DNA of 64,000 bases from positions 2,228,572 through 2,292,571 of the forward strand of contig NZ_JH594606.1 of assembly GCF_000243235.1 (NCBI RefSeq). Reading direction: 5' to 3'. The translations under genes were made by a program, and so were the position numbers. This DNA comes from Gillisia limnaea DSM 15749. GTDB lineage: Bacteria; Bacteroidota; Bacteroidia; Flavobacteriales; Flavobacteriaceae. The first letter of the stretch is position 1. Every line of letters starts with the position of its first letter. Under the pieces are notes generated by a model that searched no databases, was not told where the DNA came from, and saw only the letters and a list, made by a program, of their open reading frames with translations. This document shows positions 51,869-59,416 of the stretch, piece by piece.

Positions 51869-51880
51869 TAAACAACTTTT

Positions 51881-51923
51881 TAAACAAAAAGAGCTGTCCA
51901 GAAAAGGCAGCTCTTTTTGTTTA
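51881..51923. terminator. Bidirectional terminator between the Zn peptidase and ferritin genes
   Basis: TAAACAAAAAGAGCTG (51881-51896) pairs perfectly with CAGCTCTTTTTGTTTA (51908-51923) around an 11-base loop. A-rich and T-rich arms suit termination in both directions. Confidence 0.85.
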
Positions 51924-51964
51924 TATAGGGATTTCCGATAAATTTTACACTCTATTTTTAGTTT

Positions 51965-52489
51965 TTAGGCGCCTCCTTTTATACCGGGTATGCGCTCATC
52001 CAGTAGCTTCAATCCTAATCCTTCAGTTCCCATTAAATCAAATAATTCCAGGATTCTTCGCATCGTTTGCTCTTCCTCCATTTGCTCGTTCACGAACCAT
52101 TGAAGAAAATGTTCGGAAGCAAGATCCTGCACTTTTCGGCATTTATAAACAATGTTATGAATGGATTTTGTGATGGCTATTTCCTGTTCCAGGGCCGTTT
52201 CGAAAATCTCTTCCAGGGAATTAAAATCGTGCGCGATTTTACTAACTTCCGGAGAATAAGCGGTACCTCCGTTATCATTTATAAACCGGAAAATTTTAAT
52301 CATATGTTCCCGCTCTTCAAGGGATTGATCATAAAAGAATTTAGCACTGTTGTCCAGGGCATTGTGATCGCACCAGGAAGCCATTGCCAGGTAGGCGGAA
52401 GAGGAATGAGCTTCTTTTTCTATTTGTTTATTTAAAAGATCCATGATCTCTACATGGATGCTTAAATTTTGTCTTACCAGATCTTTCAT
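51965..52489 (-). CDS. Ferritin (FtnA-like)
   Basis: A 174-residue four-helix-bundle ferritin. Ferroxidase-centre residues are visible: the Glu in QIEKEAHSSSAYLAMASW, the EExxH in LEEREHMIKI, a Glu in ALEQEI, and the Gln/Glu of VNEQMEEEQT. It lacks the haem-binding Met seen in bacterioferritin. The 24-mer shell oxidises and stores iron in the cytoplasm. A TCGGGGG hairpin lies upstream of its start. Length is normal. Confidence 0.96.
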   Translation of the reverse strand: MKDLVRQNLSIHVEIMDLLNKQIEKEAHSSSAYLAMASWCDHNALDNSAKFFYDQSLEEREHMIKIFRFINDNGGTAYSPEVSKIAHDFNSLEEIFETALEQEIAITKSIHNIVYKCRKVQDLASEHFLQWFVNEQMEEEQTMRRILELFDLMGTEGLGLKLLDERIPGIKGGA

Positions 52490-52517
52490 ATGGAGCTATT
52501 TATTGTTTTTTATTGGT

Positions 52518-52535
52518 CCCCCGAGCTATCGGGGG
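52518..52535. repeat. Short GC-rich palindrome ahead of the ferritin gene
   Basis: CCCCCGA (52518-52524), loop GCTA, TCGGGGG (52529-52535). This 7-base stem stands out in an AT-rich region, 29 bases before the ferritin ATG. It could be a REP-type element or a regulatory hairpin. Confidence 0.5.
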
Positions 52536-52691
52536 TAATTCGCATGTCTTCATCGGTGCTTGCAACGAGTTTCCGTTATGCTCATTTCATAAATTATTTT
52601 TTATAAAGTTAAGTAAAAGTTAGGGCATTCCCTAAATTCCGAAGAGATTTAGAAACAGTCTAAAGCGGATTGATCGAAGAAGTAATTACAC

Positions 52692-53000
52692 CTAACAAGC
52701 GATCATTGAGTTGATCTCCAGTGCTGTAAATGTATTGTTGAGAAGTTTTTTGAGATCCAGGATCTCCAAAGTATTGAAGATGAAAAGATGCTCTTTGTTG
52801 CAAAGCATAAGGATTTCTATTCCCTGAGAATTCTCACCGTTAAAGTGGGAATCAAGATCAATATTAAGTAGCTTTTGCCGAAATGATAACAGCTGGCAAA
52901 AACTCATTTTAACCGTTTTGTGATTAAAATCTATATAGAAGCAACGACTCCCGTCACATTGATAGGAACTAAAAAACCGGGATTGATCAAGTATTCTCAT
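52692..53000 (-). CDS. Small protein, DUF6686-like, function unknown
   Basis: A 102-residue soluble protein starting MRILDQSRFFSSYQCDGSRC. It contains short strands with conserved-looking aromatic and cysteine residues (FYIDFNHKTVKMSFCQLLSF) and a helical end (ILDLKKLLNNTFTALE). I think it resembles the DUF6686-type small proteins of flavobacteria, but I am not certain. It lies between the ferritin gene and the Lrp gene on the same strand, 42 bases after Lrp. The reading frame is intact and codon use is normal. The gap to ferritin holds a GC palindrome. Confidence 0.6.
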   Translation of the reverse strand: MRILDQSRFFSSYQCDGSRCFYIDFNHKTVKMSFCQLLSFRQKLLNIDLDSHFNGENSQGIEILMLCNKEHLFIFNTLEILDLKKLLNNTFTALEINSMIAC

Positions 53001-53042
53001 TTCGAAAGCGAAATTAAATCTTATTTAGAATAATTCCAAATA

Positions 53043-53513
53043 TTAAATCTTAATTTGTCTTTGAATTTGTTGATTTAGGGAAATAAAAGTTTCGGTCCTT
53101 GAAACCCCTTCAATAGCCTGTATATTTTTGTTTAGCACATTCATTAAATGTTCATTGTCCTTACAAAGGATCTTTAAAAAGATAGACCAGTTTCCGGTGG
53201 TATAATGACATTCTAGTACCTCCGGGATTTCACGAAGCCTTTTTACAGCTTGTGGATTACTAACAGCTTTATCCAGGAAAACTCCAACAAAGGCTAGCGT
53301 TTTATAGCCTAAAACCCGGGGATTAATTTGAAGTTTTGAACCTTCAATTAAACCGGCTTTTTCAAGTTTCCTAAGCCTTTGATGTATGGCTGCGCCACTA
53401 ATTCCAATGCCCCTTGCTATTTCCAGGATAGGCTTGCGCGCATCTTCCATCAAAAAATTTAAAATGATCTTGTCAATACCATCGATGCTTACTTTTTCAT
53501 CTGTTACTTTCAT
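53043..53513 (-). CDS. Lrp/AsnC family transcriptional regulator
   Basis: A 156-residue regulator. The N-terminal HTH reads GIGISGAAIHQRLRKLEKAG, and the RAM ligand-binding domain follows (GYKTLAFVGVFLDKAVSNPQ; ECHYTTGNWSIFLKILCKDN). Lrp-type proteins sense amino acids. It lies 40 bases downstream of a saccharopine-dehydrogenase-like gene on the same strand and is probably its co-transcribed regulator, which would fit lysine metabolism. It could also act elsewhere. Confidence 0.95.
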   Translation of the reverse strand: MKVTDEKVSIDGIDKIILNFLMEDARKPILEIARGIGISGAAIHQRLRKLEKAGLIEGSKLQINPRVLGYKTLAFVGVFLDKAVSNPQAVKRLREIPEVLECHYTTGNWSIFLKILCKDNEHLMNVLNKNIQAIEGVSRTETFISLNQQIQRQIKI

Positions 53514-53553
53514 ACAGGTTGATTTGGGAGGGACAAAAGATACTTTACTTTAT

Positions 53554-54927
53554 TTAATTTCCAACCGCTCCAAAAGGATTATAGCCCAAATATTCGGTCT
53601 CTTTTTCGTTAAAAACAATTCCATGAGATTCCAATTCTTTTAAGATGGGCTCATAGACTTCCTTTGTGATGGGGATTTGTACACCCGGAGTTGTGATTTT
53701 TTTGTTTAAAATTGCCAGCGTTGCAATTCCCACAGGTAAGCCTACTGTTTTTGCCATTGCTGTCTGGATTTGATCTTTTCCAATATGTACCATCGTAGAG
53801 TCTATCTGTTTCTTTTCCCCGTTAAGTTCATATCCAAATTTGTGATACATAACAATCATATCCTTGTCATCCTTAGCCAGGGTCCATTTATCGGACAATA
53901 TTTTTTGAAGTGCCTGCGCCGGGGTTGCATTTTGAATTCCTATTTTTTTATCGGCATTGAAAATATCAAGTTCCTCCAGTTTATCCCACATAATGTCATC
54001 CTGATCTATTTTTAAATTATGCCGAAGTTTAAGCTCTACAGTATCGGTTGGGGAATAAGGAAGAAAGGAATTCACGAAATCCCGGTAACTCATATTTTCA
54101 GAATCATGAAGTTGGTAGCTGTCATCTGTCATTCCAAGTTGAACAAACATATTCCAGGCATGGCTAAAACCAACTCTTCGAATGGTTCCCCGGTAAAGCG
54201 TTAATATATCGTCCAGACCATAAATACTTTTATAATCCAGCGAATTCCGGTTGGCATAACCTTCAAACCTACCGTAGTTCTCAATGTTTAGAAATTCTGT
54301 CCTTCGGAATAACCGATGATAAGGAATATATTTAAATTTTCCTTCCTGAAGGAACTCTGCAGTACCACCCTGTCCTGCAACAACAACATTTCGCGGATTC
54401 CAGGTAAATTTATAATTCCAGAGATTGGTATCGCTTTCAGGAGCTACAAGTCCGCCGGTAAAGGATTCAAACATCAGCATCTTTCCTCCCTTATCTTTAA
54501 TGCGGTTTATCACCTGCATCGCACTCATATGATCAATCCCGGGATCAACTCCTATTTCGTTCATAAATACAAGTCCGTTTTCTTTTACCTCCTTATCCAA
54601 AGCCTGCATCTCTTTACTTACGTAAGAAGCGGTAACCAGAGATTTTTTCAATTTTACGCAATCCCGGGCAACTTCTATATGGAATCTTGCCGGAAGCATA
54701 GAGATTACGATATCGGCCTTTTTAATGGCAGATTGGCGGCTAATACTGTCAAAAATATCCAATTGAAGTGCCTTGCATTGTTCATTATGATCGCAGAGAT
54801 TTTTCGCCTGTTCCAGGTCAAGATCTCCAATGGTGATATATAAATTCTCCTTTTTCGAATTATTCAATAGATATGCTATTAGCGCAGCGGTAGATTTACC
54901 TGCACCAATCACTAATATATGTCTCAT
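53554..54927 (-). CDS. Saccharopine dehydrogenase family protein
   Basis: A 457-residue oxidoreductase starting MRHILVIGAGKSTAALIAYL, a Rossmann fold of the saccharopine dehydrogenase/homospermidine synthase type. NEIGVDPGIDHMSAMQVI is the family signature, and the C-terminal part (KLRHNLKIDQDDIMWDKLEE) fits. It may act in lysine breakdown or synthesis by the saccharopine route, or on a related amino compound. The Lrp-type regulator gene follows 40 bases downstream. The start is a plain ATG. The nearby divergent gene is DUF423. Confidence 0.9.
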   Translation of the reverse strand: MRHILVIGAGKSTAALIAYLLNNSKKENLYITIGDLDLEQAKNLCDHNEQCKALQLDIFDSISRQSAIKKADIVISMLPARFHIEVARDCVKLKKSLVTASYVSKEMQALDKEVKENGLVFMNEIGVDPGIDHMSAMQVINRIKDKGGKMLMFESFTGGLVAPESDTNLWNYKFTWNPRNVVVAGQGGTAEFLQEGKFKYIPYHRLFRRTEFLNIENYGRFEGYANRNSLDYKSIYGLDDILTLYRGTIRRVGFSHAWNMFVQLGMTDDSYQLHDSENMSYRDFVNSFLPYSPTDTVELKLRHNLKIDQDDIMWDKLEELDIFNADKKIGIQNATPAQALQKILSDKWTLAKDDKDMIVMYHKFGYELNGEKKQIDSTMVHIGKDQIQTAMAKTVGLPVGIATLAILNKKITTPGVQIPITKEVYEPILKELESHGIVFNEKETEYLGYNPFGAVGN

Positions 54928-55005
54928 AATAAAAATTTCTTAGTTAGTTTTGTAGGCATAAGAAATACGAATGTACTTAAATGTTCACACTAAAAAAACT
55001 AAACA

Positions 55006-55395
55006 ATGGGTAGAAGATTTTATGTTGCCGGATTTTTATTTGGATTAATCGCGGTAATTATGGGCGCTTTTGCAACTCATGGATTAAAACCTGTCCTTAC
55101 TCCAGCATCTTTGGATTCTTTTGAAACCGGGGTGAGATTTCAAATGTACCATTCCCTTCTGTTTATTTTGTTGGGGACCATGAAACCCTTGAGTCAAAGA
55201 CTCTCAAACTGGGTTTTTTTACTGCTTTTAGGAGGGATACTATTGTTTTCCGGATCTATCTATTTGCTCGCCACAAATTCCCTAACAGGCTTTGACTTTA
55301 CTACAATCGCCCTCATTACTCCTTTGGGAGGTAGTTTGTTAATAGGCTGTTGGGCGCTGCTTTTAATCTCTTTTGTAAAGTTAAAAAAGAAATAA
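55006..55395 (+). CDS. DUF423 small membrane protein (YgdD-like)
   Basis: A 129-residue membrane protein with four hydrophobic helices. The opening FYVAGFLFGLIAVIMGAFAT, then HGLKPVLTPASLDSFETGVR and FQMYHSLLFILLGTM are typical of the DUF423/YgdD family. The function is not known. The gene sits between the divergent saccharopine dehydrogenase gene and pckA, 78 bases away on the same strand. A clear ATG start is used. Confidence 0.92.
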   Translation: MGRRFYVAGFLFGLIAVIMGAFATHGLKPVLTPASLDSFETGVRFQMYHSLLFILLGTMKPLSQRLSNWVFLLLLGGILLFSGSIYLLATNSLTGFDFTTIALITPLGGSLLIGCWALLLISFVKLKKK

Positions 55396-55433
55396 AATAG
55401 GTGATTTTCGCCTGCTATCAATTTGAGATTATT

Positions 55434-55441
55434 TACTTTTG
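55434..55441 (+). promoter_or_regulatory. -7 box of pckA
   Basis: TACTTTTG is a perfect TAnnTTTG box 32 bases before the pckA ATG. No strong -33 element is apparent. Confidence 0.6.
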
Positions 55442-55473
55442 TAAGCCTAAACAATCACACAACTTAAATTTTT

Positions 55474-57072
55474 ATGTTGGCAAACAATCAAATTACGAAA
55501 ACGATTTCGTTAAAAAAGTACGGAATAAACAACAACAGAGTTCACTATCAGCTTTCTCCGGAAGAACTTCACCAAATCACTATTGATAAAAATCAGGGGG
55601 TTGAGGTAAATTCTGGCGCATTAGCAGTCAATACCGGGGAATTTACAGGCAGATCTCCCAAAGATCGTTTTATTGTAAAAGATGATGAAACAAAAGATAA
55701 AGTATGGTGGGGCGATATAAATATTCCTTTTGATGCAGATAAATTTGATGCTTTATATGATAAGGTGGCAGAGTATCTTTCTCAAAAAGAAGTCTTTGTA
55801 AGGGATACCTATGCTTGTGCAGATGAGAATTACAGGATGAACATTCGGTTGATCAATGAATATCCCTGGTCGAATCTTTTCGCTTATAATATGTTTTTAA
55901 GACCTGAAGAATCCGAACTTCAAGATTTTAGAGAAGACTGGGTCGTACTTAATGCTCCTGGATTCAATGCAGATCCTGAAATAGATGGAACCCGCCAGGG
56001 AAATTTCTCAATTCTAAATTTTTCAAAAAAGATCGCATTAATAGGTGGAAGCGGATATACCGGAGAGATTAAAAAAGGAATATTTTCTGCCTTAAACTTC
56101 ATACTTCCGGTACATAAAAATGCACTTCCTATGCACTGTTCAGCGAATATAGGGCCGGAAGATGATACTGCGATTTTCTTCGGATTATCCGGAACTGGAA
56201 AGACAACTTTGTCTGCAGATCCTGAAAGGAAATTGATAGGGGATGACGAACATGGATGGACCAATGAAAATACAATTTTCAACTTTGAGGGTGGTTGTTA
56301 TGCAAAAGTAATTTCCTTGTCTAAAGAAAATGAGCCCGATATTTACAACGCTATCAAAAAGGGGGCAATCCTGGAAAATGTAATTATTGATGAAGATGGC
56401 AATGTGGATTTTGAGGACAAATCTATCACTCCTAATACCAGGGTAAGTTATCCAATAGAGCATATAAGCAATATAGCCGTTCCTTCCATTGGAAGAAACC
56501 CAAAAAATATATTTTTCCTTACAGCCGATGCTTTTGGAGTTTTACCACCAATAAGCAAGCTAACTCCCGGACAGGCGGCATATCATTTTATAAGTGGATA
56601 TACTGCAAAAGTTGCGGGTACCGAGGCAGGAGTAGATGAACCTCAGCCAAATTTCTCTGCCTGTTTTGGAGCACCGTTTATGCCGTTACATCCTACCAAA
56701 TATGCTGAGATGTTAAGCAAAAAGATGAAGGATGCCAATGTAAATGTTTGGTTGGTGAACACCGGATGGACCGGTGGGGCTTATGGAACAGGAAGCAGGA
56801 TGAAACTAAAATATACCCGCGCTATGATAAAAGCAGCGCTAAAGGGAACATTAGATAATGTGTCCTTTACACAACATCCTGTTTTTGGGTTACAGATGCC
56901 GCAAGAATGTGAAAATGTTCCGGATGAAATTCTAAATCCAAGAGAAACCTGGAAGGATAAAGTGGCTTATGATGCTAAAGCAAGAGAATTGGCTAACTCC
57001 TTCAAAGCAAACTTTAAAAAGTATGAGGAGAATGCAAATCAGGAAATTTTAGAAGGTGGACCTTTAAATTAA
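55474..57072 (+). CDS. pckA: Phosphoenolpyruvate carboxykinase (ATP)
   Basis: A 532-residue enzyme. The nucleotide P-loop is GLSGTGKTTLSAD near residue 235, the metal and substrate region MHCSANIGPE precedes it, and GGCYAKVISLSKENEPDIYN follows. The ATP-dependent form is indicated by the overall sequence rather than any GTP-type motif. It interconverts oxaloacetate and phosphoenolpyruvate in gluconeogenesis. Own -7 box at 55434-55441. A long palindromic terminator follows and faces the convergent hemD gene. Confidence 0.99.
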   Translation: MLANNQITKTISLKKYGINNNRVHYQLSPEELHQITIDKNQGVEVNSGALAVNTGEFTGRSPKDRFIVKDDETKDKVWWGDINIPFDADKFDALYDKVAEYLSQKEVFVRDTYACADENYRMNIRLINEYPWSNLFAYNMFLRPEESELQDFREDWVVLNAPGFNADPEIDGTRQGNFSILNFSKKIALIGGSGYTGEIKKGIFSALNFILPVHKNALPMHCSANIGPEDDTAIFFGLSGTGKTTLSADPERKLIGDDEHGWTNENTIFNFEGGCYAKVISLSKENEPDIYNAIKKGAILENVIIDEDGNVDFEDKSITPNTRVSYPIEHISNIAVPSIGRNPKNIFFLTADAFGVLPPISKLTPGQAAYHFISGYTAKVAGTEAGVDEPQPNFSACFGAPFMPLHPTKYAEMLSKKMKDANVNVWLVNTGWTGGAYGTGSRMKLKYTRAMIKAALKGTLDNVSFTQHPVFGLQMPQECENVPDEILNPRETWKDKVAYDAKARELANSFKANFKKYEENANQEILEGGPLN

Positions 57073-57086
57073 AGAGATTTCCATAC

Positions 57087-57132
57087 ATATCAAAAGGCCG
57101 GTAATTTTTAAAAATTACCGGCCTTTTGATAT
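57087..57132. terminator. Perfect 23-base palindromic terminator between pckA and hemD
   Basis: Bases 57087-57109 and 57110-57132 are exact reverse complements with no unpaired loop. The core is AGGCCGGTAA and TTACCGGCCT, with A- and T-rich arms. It can act for both convergent genes. Confidence 0.85.
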
Positions 57133-57152
57133 ATTGATTTTAGGAAGCTATG

Positions 57153-57899
57153 TTACTTCTTATTTGCTTCCTTTATATATTTTTGAAGTGCCATTGTCAT
57201 GGAAGGGGTTTCCGGGGTTGGTGCCTGTATGTTTACAACCAGTCCGTGCTCCTTTGCAGCCTTAACAGTGGTATTCCCAAAAACCGCAATGCGGGTATCT
57301 TTTTGCTCAAAATCGGGAAAATTCTCGAACAGGGATTTTATTCCGCTGGGGCTAAAGAACACCAAAACGTCGTAATACACTTCTCTTAAATGAGAAAGAT
57401 CACTAACTACGGTCTTGTAAAAGGTGCCCTGCTTCCAATCTATACCTAATTTGTTTAAAGTTTTAGGGACATCGGGCTTCAGCATATCTGAAGACGGCAA
57501 CAGGAACTTTTCATTTTTGTATTTTTTGATATAGGGCGCTAATTCAGAAAAAGTACGCTTTCCAACATATATTTTTCTTTTTCTATACACCACATATTTT
57601 TGAAGGTAATATGCCACTGCATCACTTAAACAAAAATACTTTAAAGTATCGGGCACTTTGTAGCGCATTTCTTCTGCAATTCTGAAATAATGATCTACAG
57701 AATTTCTACTGGTTAAAATGATTGCAGTATAATGGGAAAGATCGATTTTTTGTTGACGAATATCCTTAGAAGAAACTCCTTCTACATGGATAAAAGGAAT
57801 GAAATCAATTTTTACTTTTTGCTTTTCTTCGAGCTCGGAGTAAGGTGAATTTTCCAACTTAGGCTCCGGTTGAGAAATCAAAATTGTTTTCACTTTCAT
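57153..57899 (-). CDS. hemD: Uroporphyrinogen-III synthase
   Basis: A 248-residue protein with the low-similarity but recognisable HemD layout: two Rossmann-like lobes (SHYTAIILTSRNSVDHYFRI; LREVYYDVLVFFSPSGIKSL) and the PTPETPSMTMALQKYI ending. VFFSPSGIKSLF is the most conserved part of this family. It cyclises hydroxymethylbilane to uroporphyrinogen III in haem synthesis. It lies downstream of the DUF4271 gene by 23 bases, a pairing I recall from other flavobacteria. It converges with pckA. Confidence 0.9.
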   Translation of the reverse strand: MKVKTILISQPEPKLENSPYSELEEKQKVKIDFIPFIHVEGVSSKDIRQQKIDLSHYTAIILTSRNSVDHYFRIAEEMRYKVPDTLKYFCLSDAVAYYLQKYVVYRKRKIYVGKRTFSELAPYIKKYKNEKFLLPSSDMLKPDVPKTLNKLGIDWKQGTFYKTVVSDLSHLREVYYDVLVFFSPSGIKSLFENFPDFEQKDTRIAVFGNTTVKAAKEHGLVVNIQAPTPETPSMTMALQKYIKEANKK

Positions 57900-57922
57900 A
57901 GATGGCTGATTTTTTAATTCCC

Positions 57923-58582
57923 TTAGGTCCTTATAATTAACTTGTATAAAATTATATAAGGAGCTATTTCAAGAGCGCAAAGGTACAAAATAAAATAGAA
58001 CAAATTAGACGTGATAAATCCCTGATTTTTACTTATTATATTCACATAACTAAAAACCAATGCGGCTGCTAAAAGAGCACTGGTTAAATAGAACACCCAG
58101 TCGCTCGGAGTGCCTGAATAAACAAGGAATATGCAAACAATGAACAATCCTAAAGAGATAAAATTTCTATAGCTGTGTTTTTGAAAAAGATAGTTTTCTA
58201 TCGGTTCATCAAGGTCAAAAATGTTCCCTATAATTTTTTCTACTGTAACCTTGAGCAGGATCAAAAAACTATAAGCTGTGAAAATCCGTAAAAATAAAAC
58301 ACCTGTTTCCTGTATTTCAGGATCTATAAATGCGCGGTAAAGCACAAATATAAATATGGATGCAATAAGCATGTGTACGATCAACATTAGGACATTAAAA
58401 CCAAAAAGCGTTTTGTGTTCCCTGGATTTGATCACCATGTATTTCCCGGAGGAGAACAAGGCTATAAAATCTTCAAACCTGTATGGGTAAAGTTGTTTTG
58501 CAATTACAAGTAATAATAATACCAATAAAATAACAAGCGTCATTAAATCGTTGGGAGTGCTATATCTTTCAATTATTTCCAA
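57923..58582 (-). CDS. DUF4271 polytopic membrane protein
   Basis: A 219-residue membrane protein. I place the start at TTG 58582, which gives MEIIERYSTPNDLMTLVILL, matching the short N-terminus expected for DUF4271. A longer frame reaches a TTG at 58654, adds 24 residues with no membrane or domain pattern and lies in the divergent promoter region. The sequence has five or six hydrophobic helices (ILLVLLLLVIAKQLYPYRFE at the start, SYVNIISKNQGFITSNLFYF near the end). The function of DUF4271 is unknown. The gene precedes hemD by 23 bases on the same strand. Confidence 0.82.
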   Translation of the reverse strand: MEIIERYSTPNDLMTLVILLVLLLLVIAKQLYPYRFEDFIALFSSGKYMVIKSREHKTLFGFNVLMLIVHMLIASIFIFVLYRAFIDPEIQETGVLFLRIFTAYSFLILLKVTVEKIIGNIFDLDEPIENYLFQKHSYRNFISLGLFIVCIFLVYSGTPSDWVFYLTSALLAAALVFSYVNIISKNQGFITSNLFYFILYLCALEIAPYIILYKLIIRT

Positions 58583-58661
58583 AAATAAAATTTTTATAAA
58601 GGTATCATTATTACGGTTAAAAGTTGGAAGCAAATTTGAAGTTGCTAAGCGCAAAATTAGT

Positions 58662-58669
58662 TACATTTG
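58662..58669 (+). promoter_or_regulatory. -7 box of the GT2-pyrC-DUF4296 transcript
   Basis: TACATTTG is a perfect TAnnTTTG box 15 bases before the GT2 ATG. A second perfect box on the minus strand (TAATTTTG, 58652-58659) could serve DUF4271, so the two promoters overlap back to back. Confidence 0.6.
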
Positions 58670-58684
58670 CGCAAAAAATAAGGC

Positions 58685-59416
58685 ATGTCTCATGGGATTA
58701 TTATAATACCAACATATAACGAAATTGAGAACATCGAGCGTTTAATAAGAAATATTTTTTCTTTACAGCGCAAGTTTCATATATTGGTAGTAGATGATAA
58801 TTCACCAGATAGCACTGCCGCTATGGTAAGGGAATTACAGTCTGAATATTTTGGAGCTTTATTTCTGGAAGAACGGGAAGGAAAATTGGGATTGGGAACG
58901 GCTTATATACACGGATTTAAATGGTCCCTGAAAAGAGATTATGAGTATATTTTTGAAATGGATGCCGATTTTTCTCATAGTCCAAACGATCTTATAAGGT
59001 TATATAATACCTGCGCCAAAAAGGGGGCAGATATGGCGATAGGCTCCCGCTATGTTACCGGAGTAAATGTTATAAATTGGCCAATGAGCCGGGTACTGTT
59101 GTCCTGGCTGGCTTCTAAATATGTTAGGGTGATAACGGGAATGGATATTCACGATACCACTGCTGGATTTGTTTGCTATAAAAGAAAAGTGCTGGAAACA
59201 ATCGATTTGGATAGAGTACATTTTGTGGGGTACGCCTTTCAAATTGAGATGAAATTCAAAGCATATCAGCATAAATTTGAAATAAAGGAAATTCCTGTGA
59301 TTTTTACCGACAGAACCAGGGGAACTTCCAAAATGAGTGGAGGAATAATTTCTGAAGCTATATTTGGGGTAATTAATATGAAATTAAAAAGTCTTTTTAA
59401 TAAGATGACTAAGTGA
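58685..59416 (+). CDS. Polyprenol monophosphomannose synthase-like glycosyltransferase (GT2)
   Basis: A 243-residue GT2 enzyme without a membrane anchor at its end. It opens IIIIPTYNEIENIERLIRNI, then VVDDNSPDSTA with the nucleotide-binding Asp and MDADFSHSPNDL with the DxD, and continues with DTTAGFVCYKRKVLETIDLD. These resemble dolichol-phosphate mannosyltransferase DPM1. It probably moves a mannose or similar sugar onto a polyprenyl phosphate. The stop codon overlaps the dihydroorotase ATG by one base (TGATG). Confidence 0.92.
   Translation: MSHGIIIIPTYNEIENIERLIRNIFSLQRKFHILVVDDNSPDSTAAMVRELQSEYFGALFLEEREGKLGLGTAYIHGFKWSLKRDYEYIFEMDADFSHSPNDLIRLYNTCAKKGADMAIGSRYVTGVNVINWPMSRVLLSWLASKYVRVITGMDIHDTTAGFVCYKRKVLETIDLDRVHFVGYAFQIEMKFKAYQHKFEIKEIPVIFTDRTRGTSKMSGGIISEAIFGVINMKLKSLFNKMTK

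Noticed and set aside
55401-55586. 61-codon frame across the pckA promoter
   Set aside because: It overlaps the pckA start region in another frame and shows no family.
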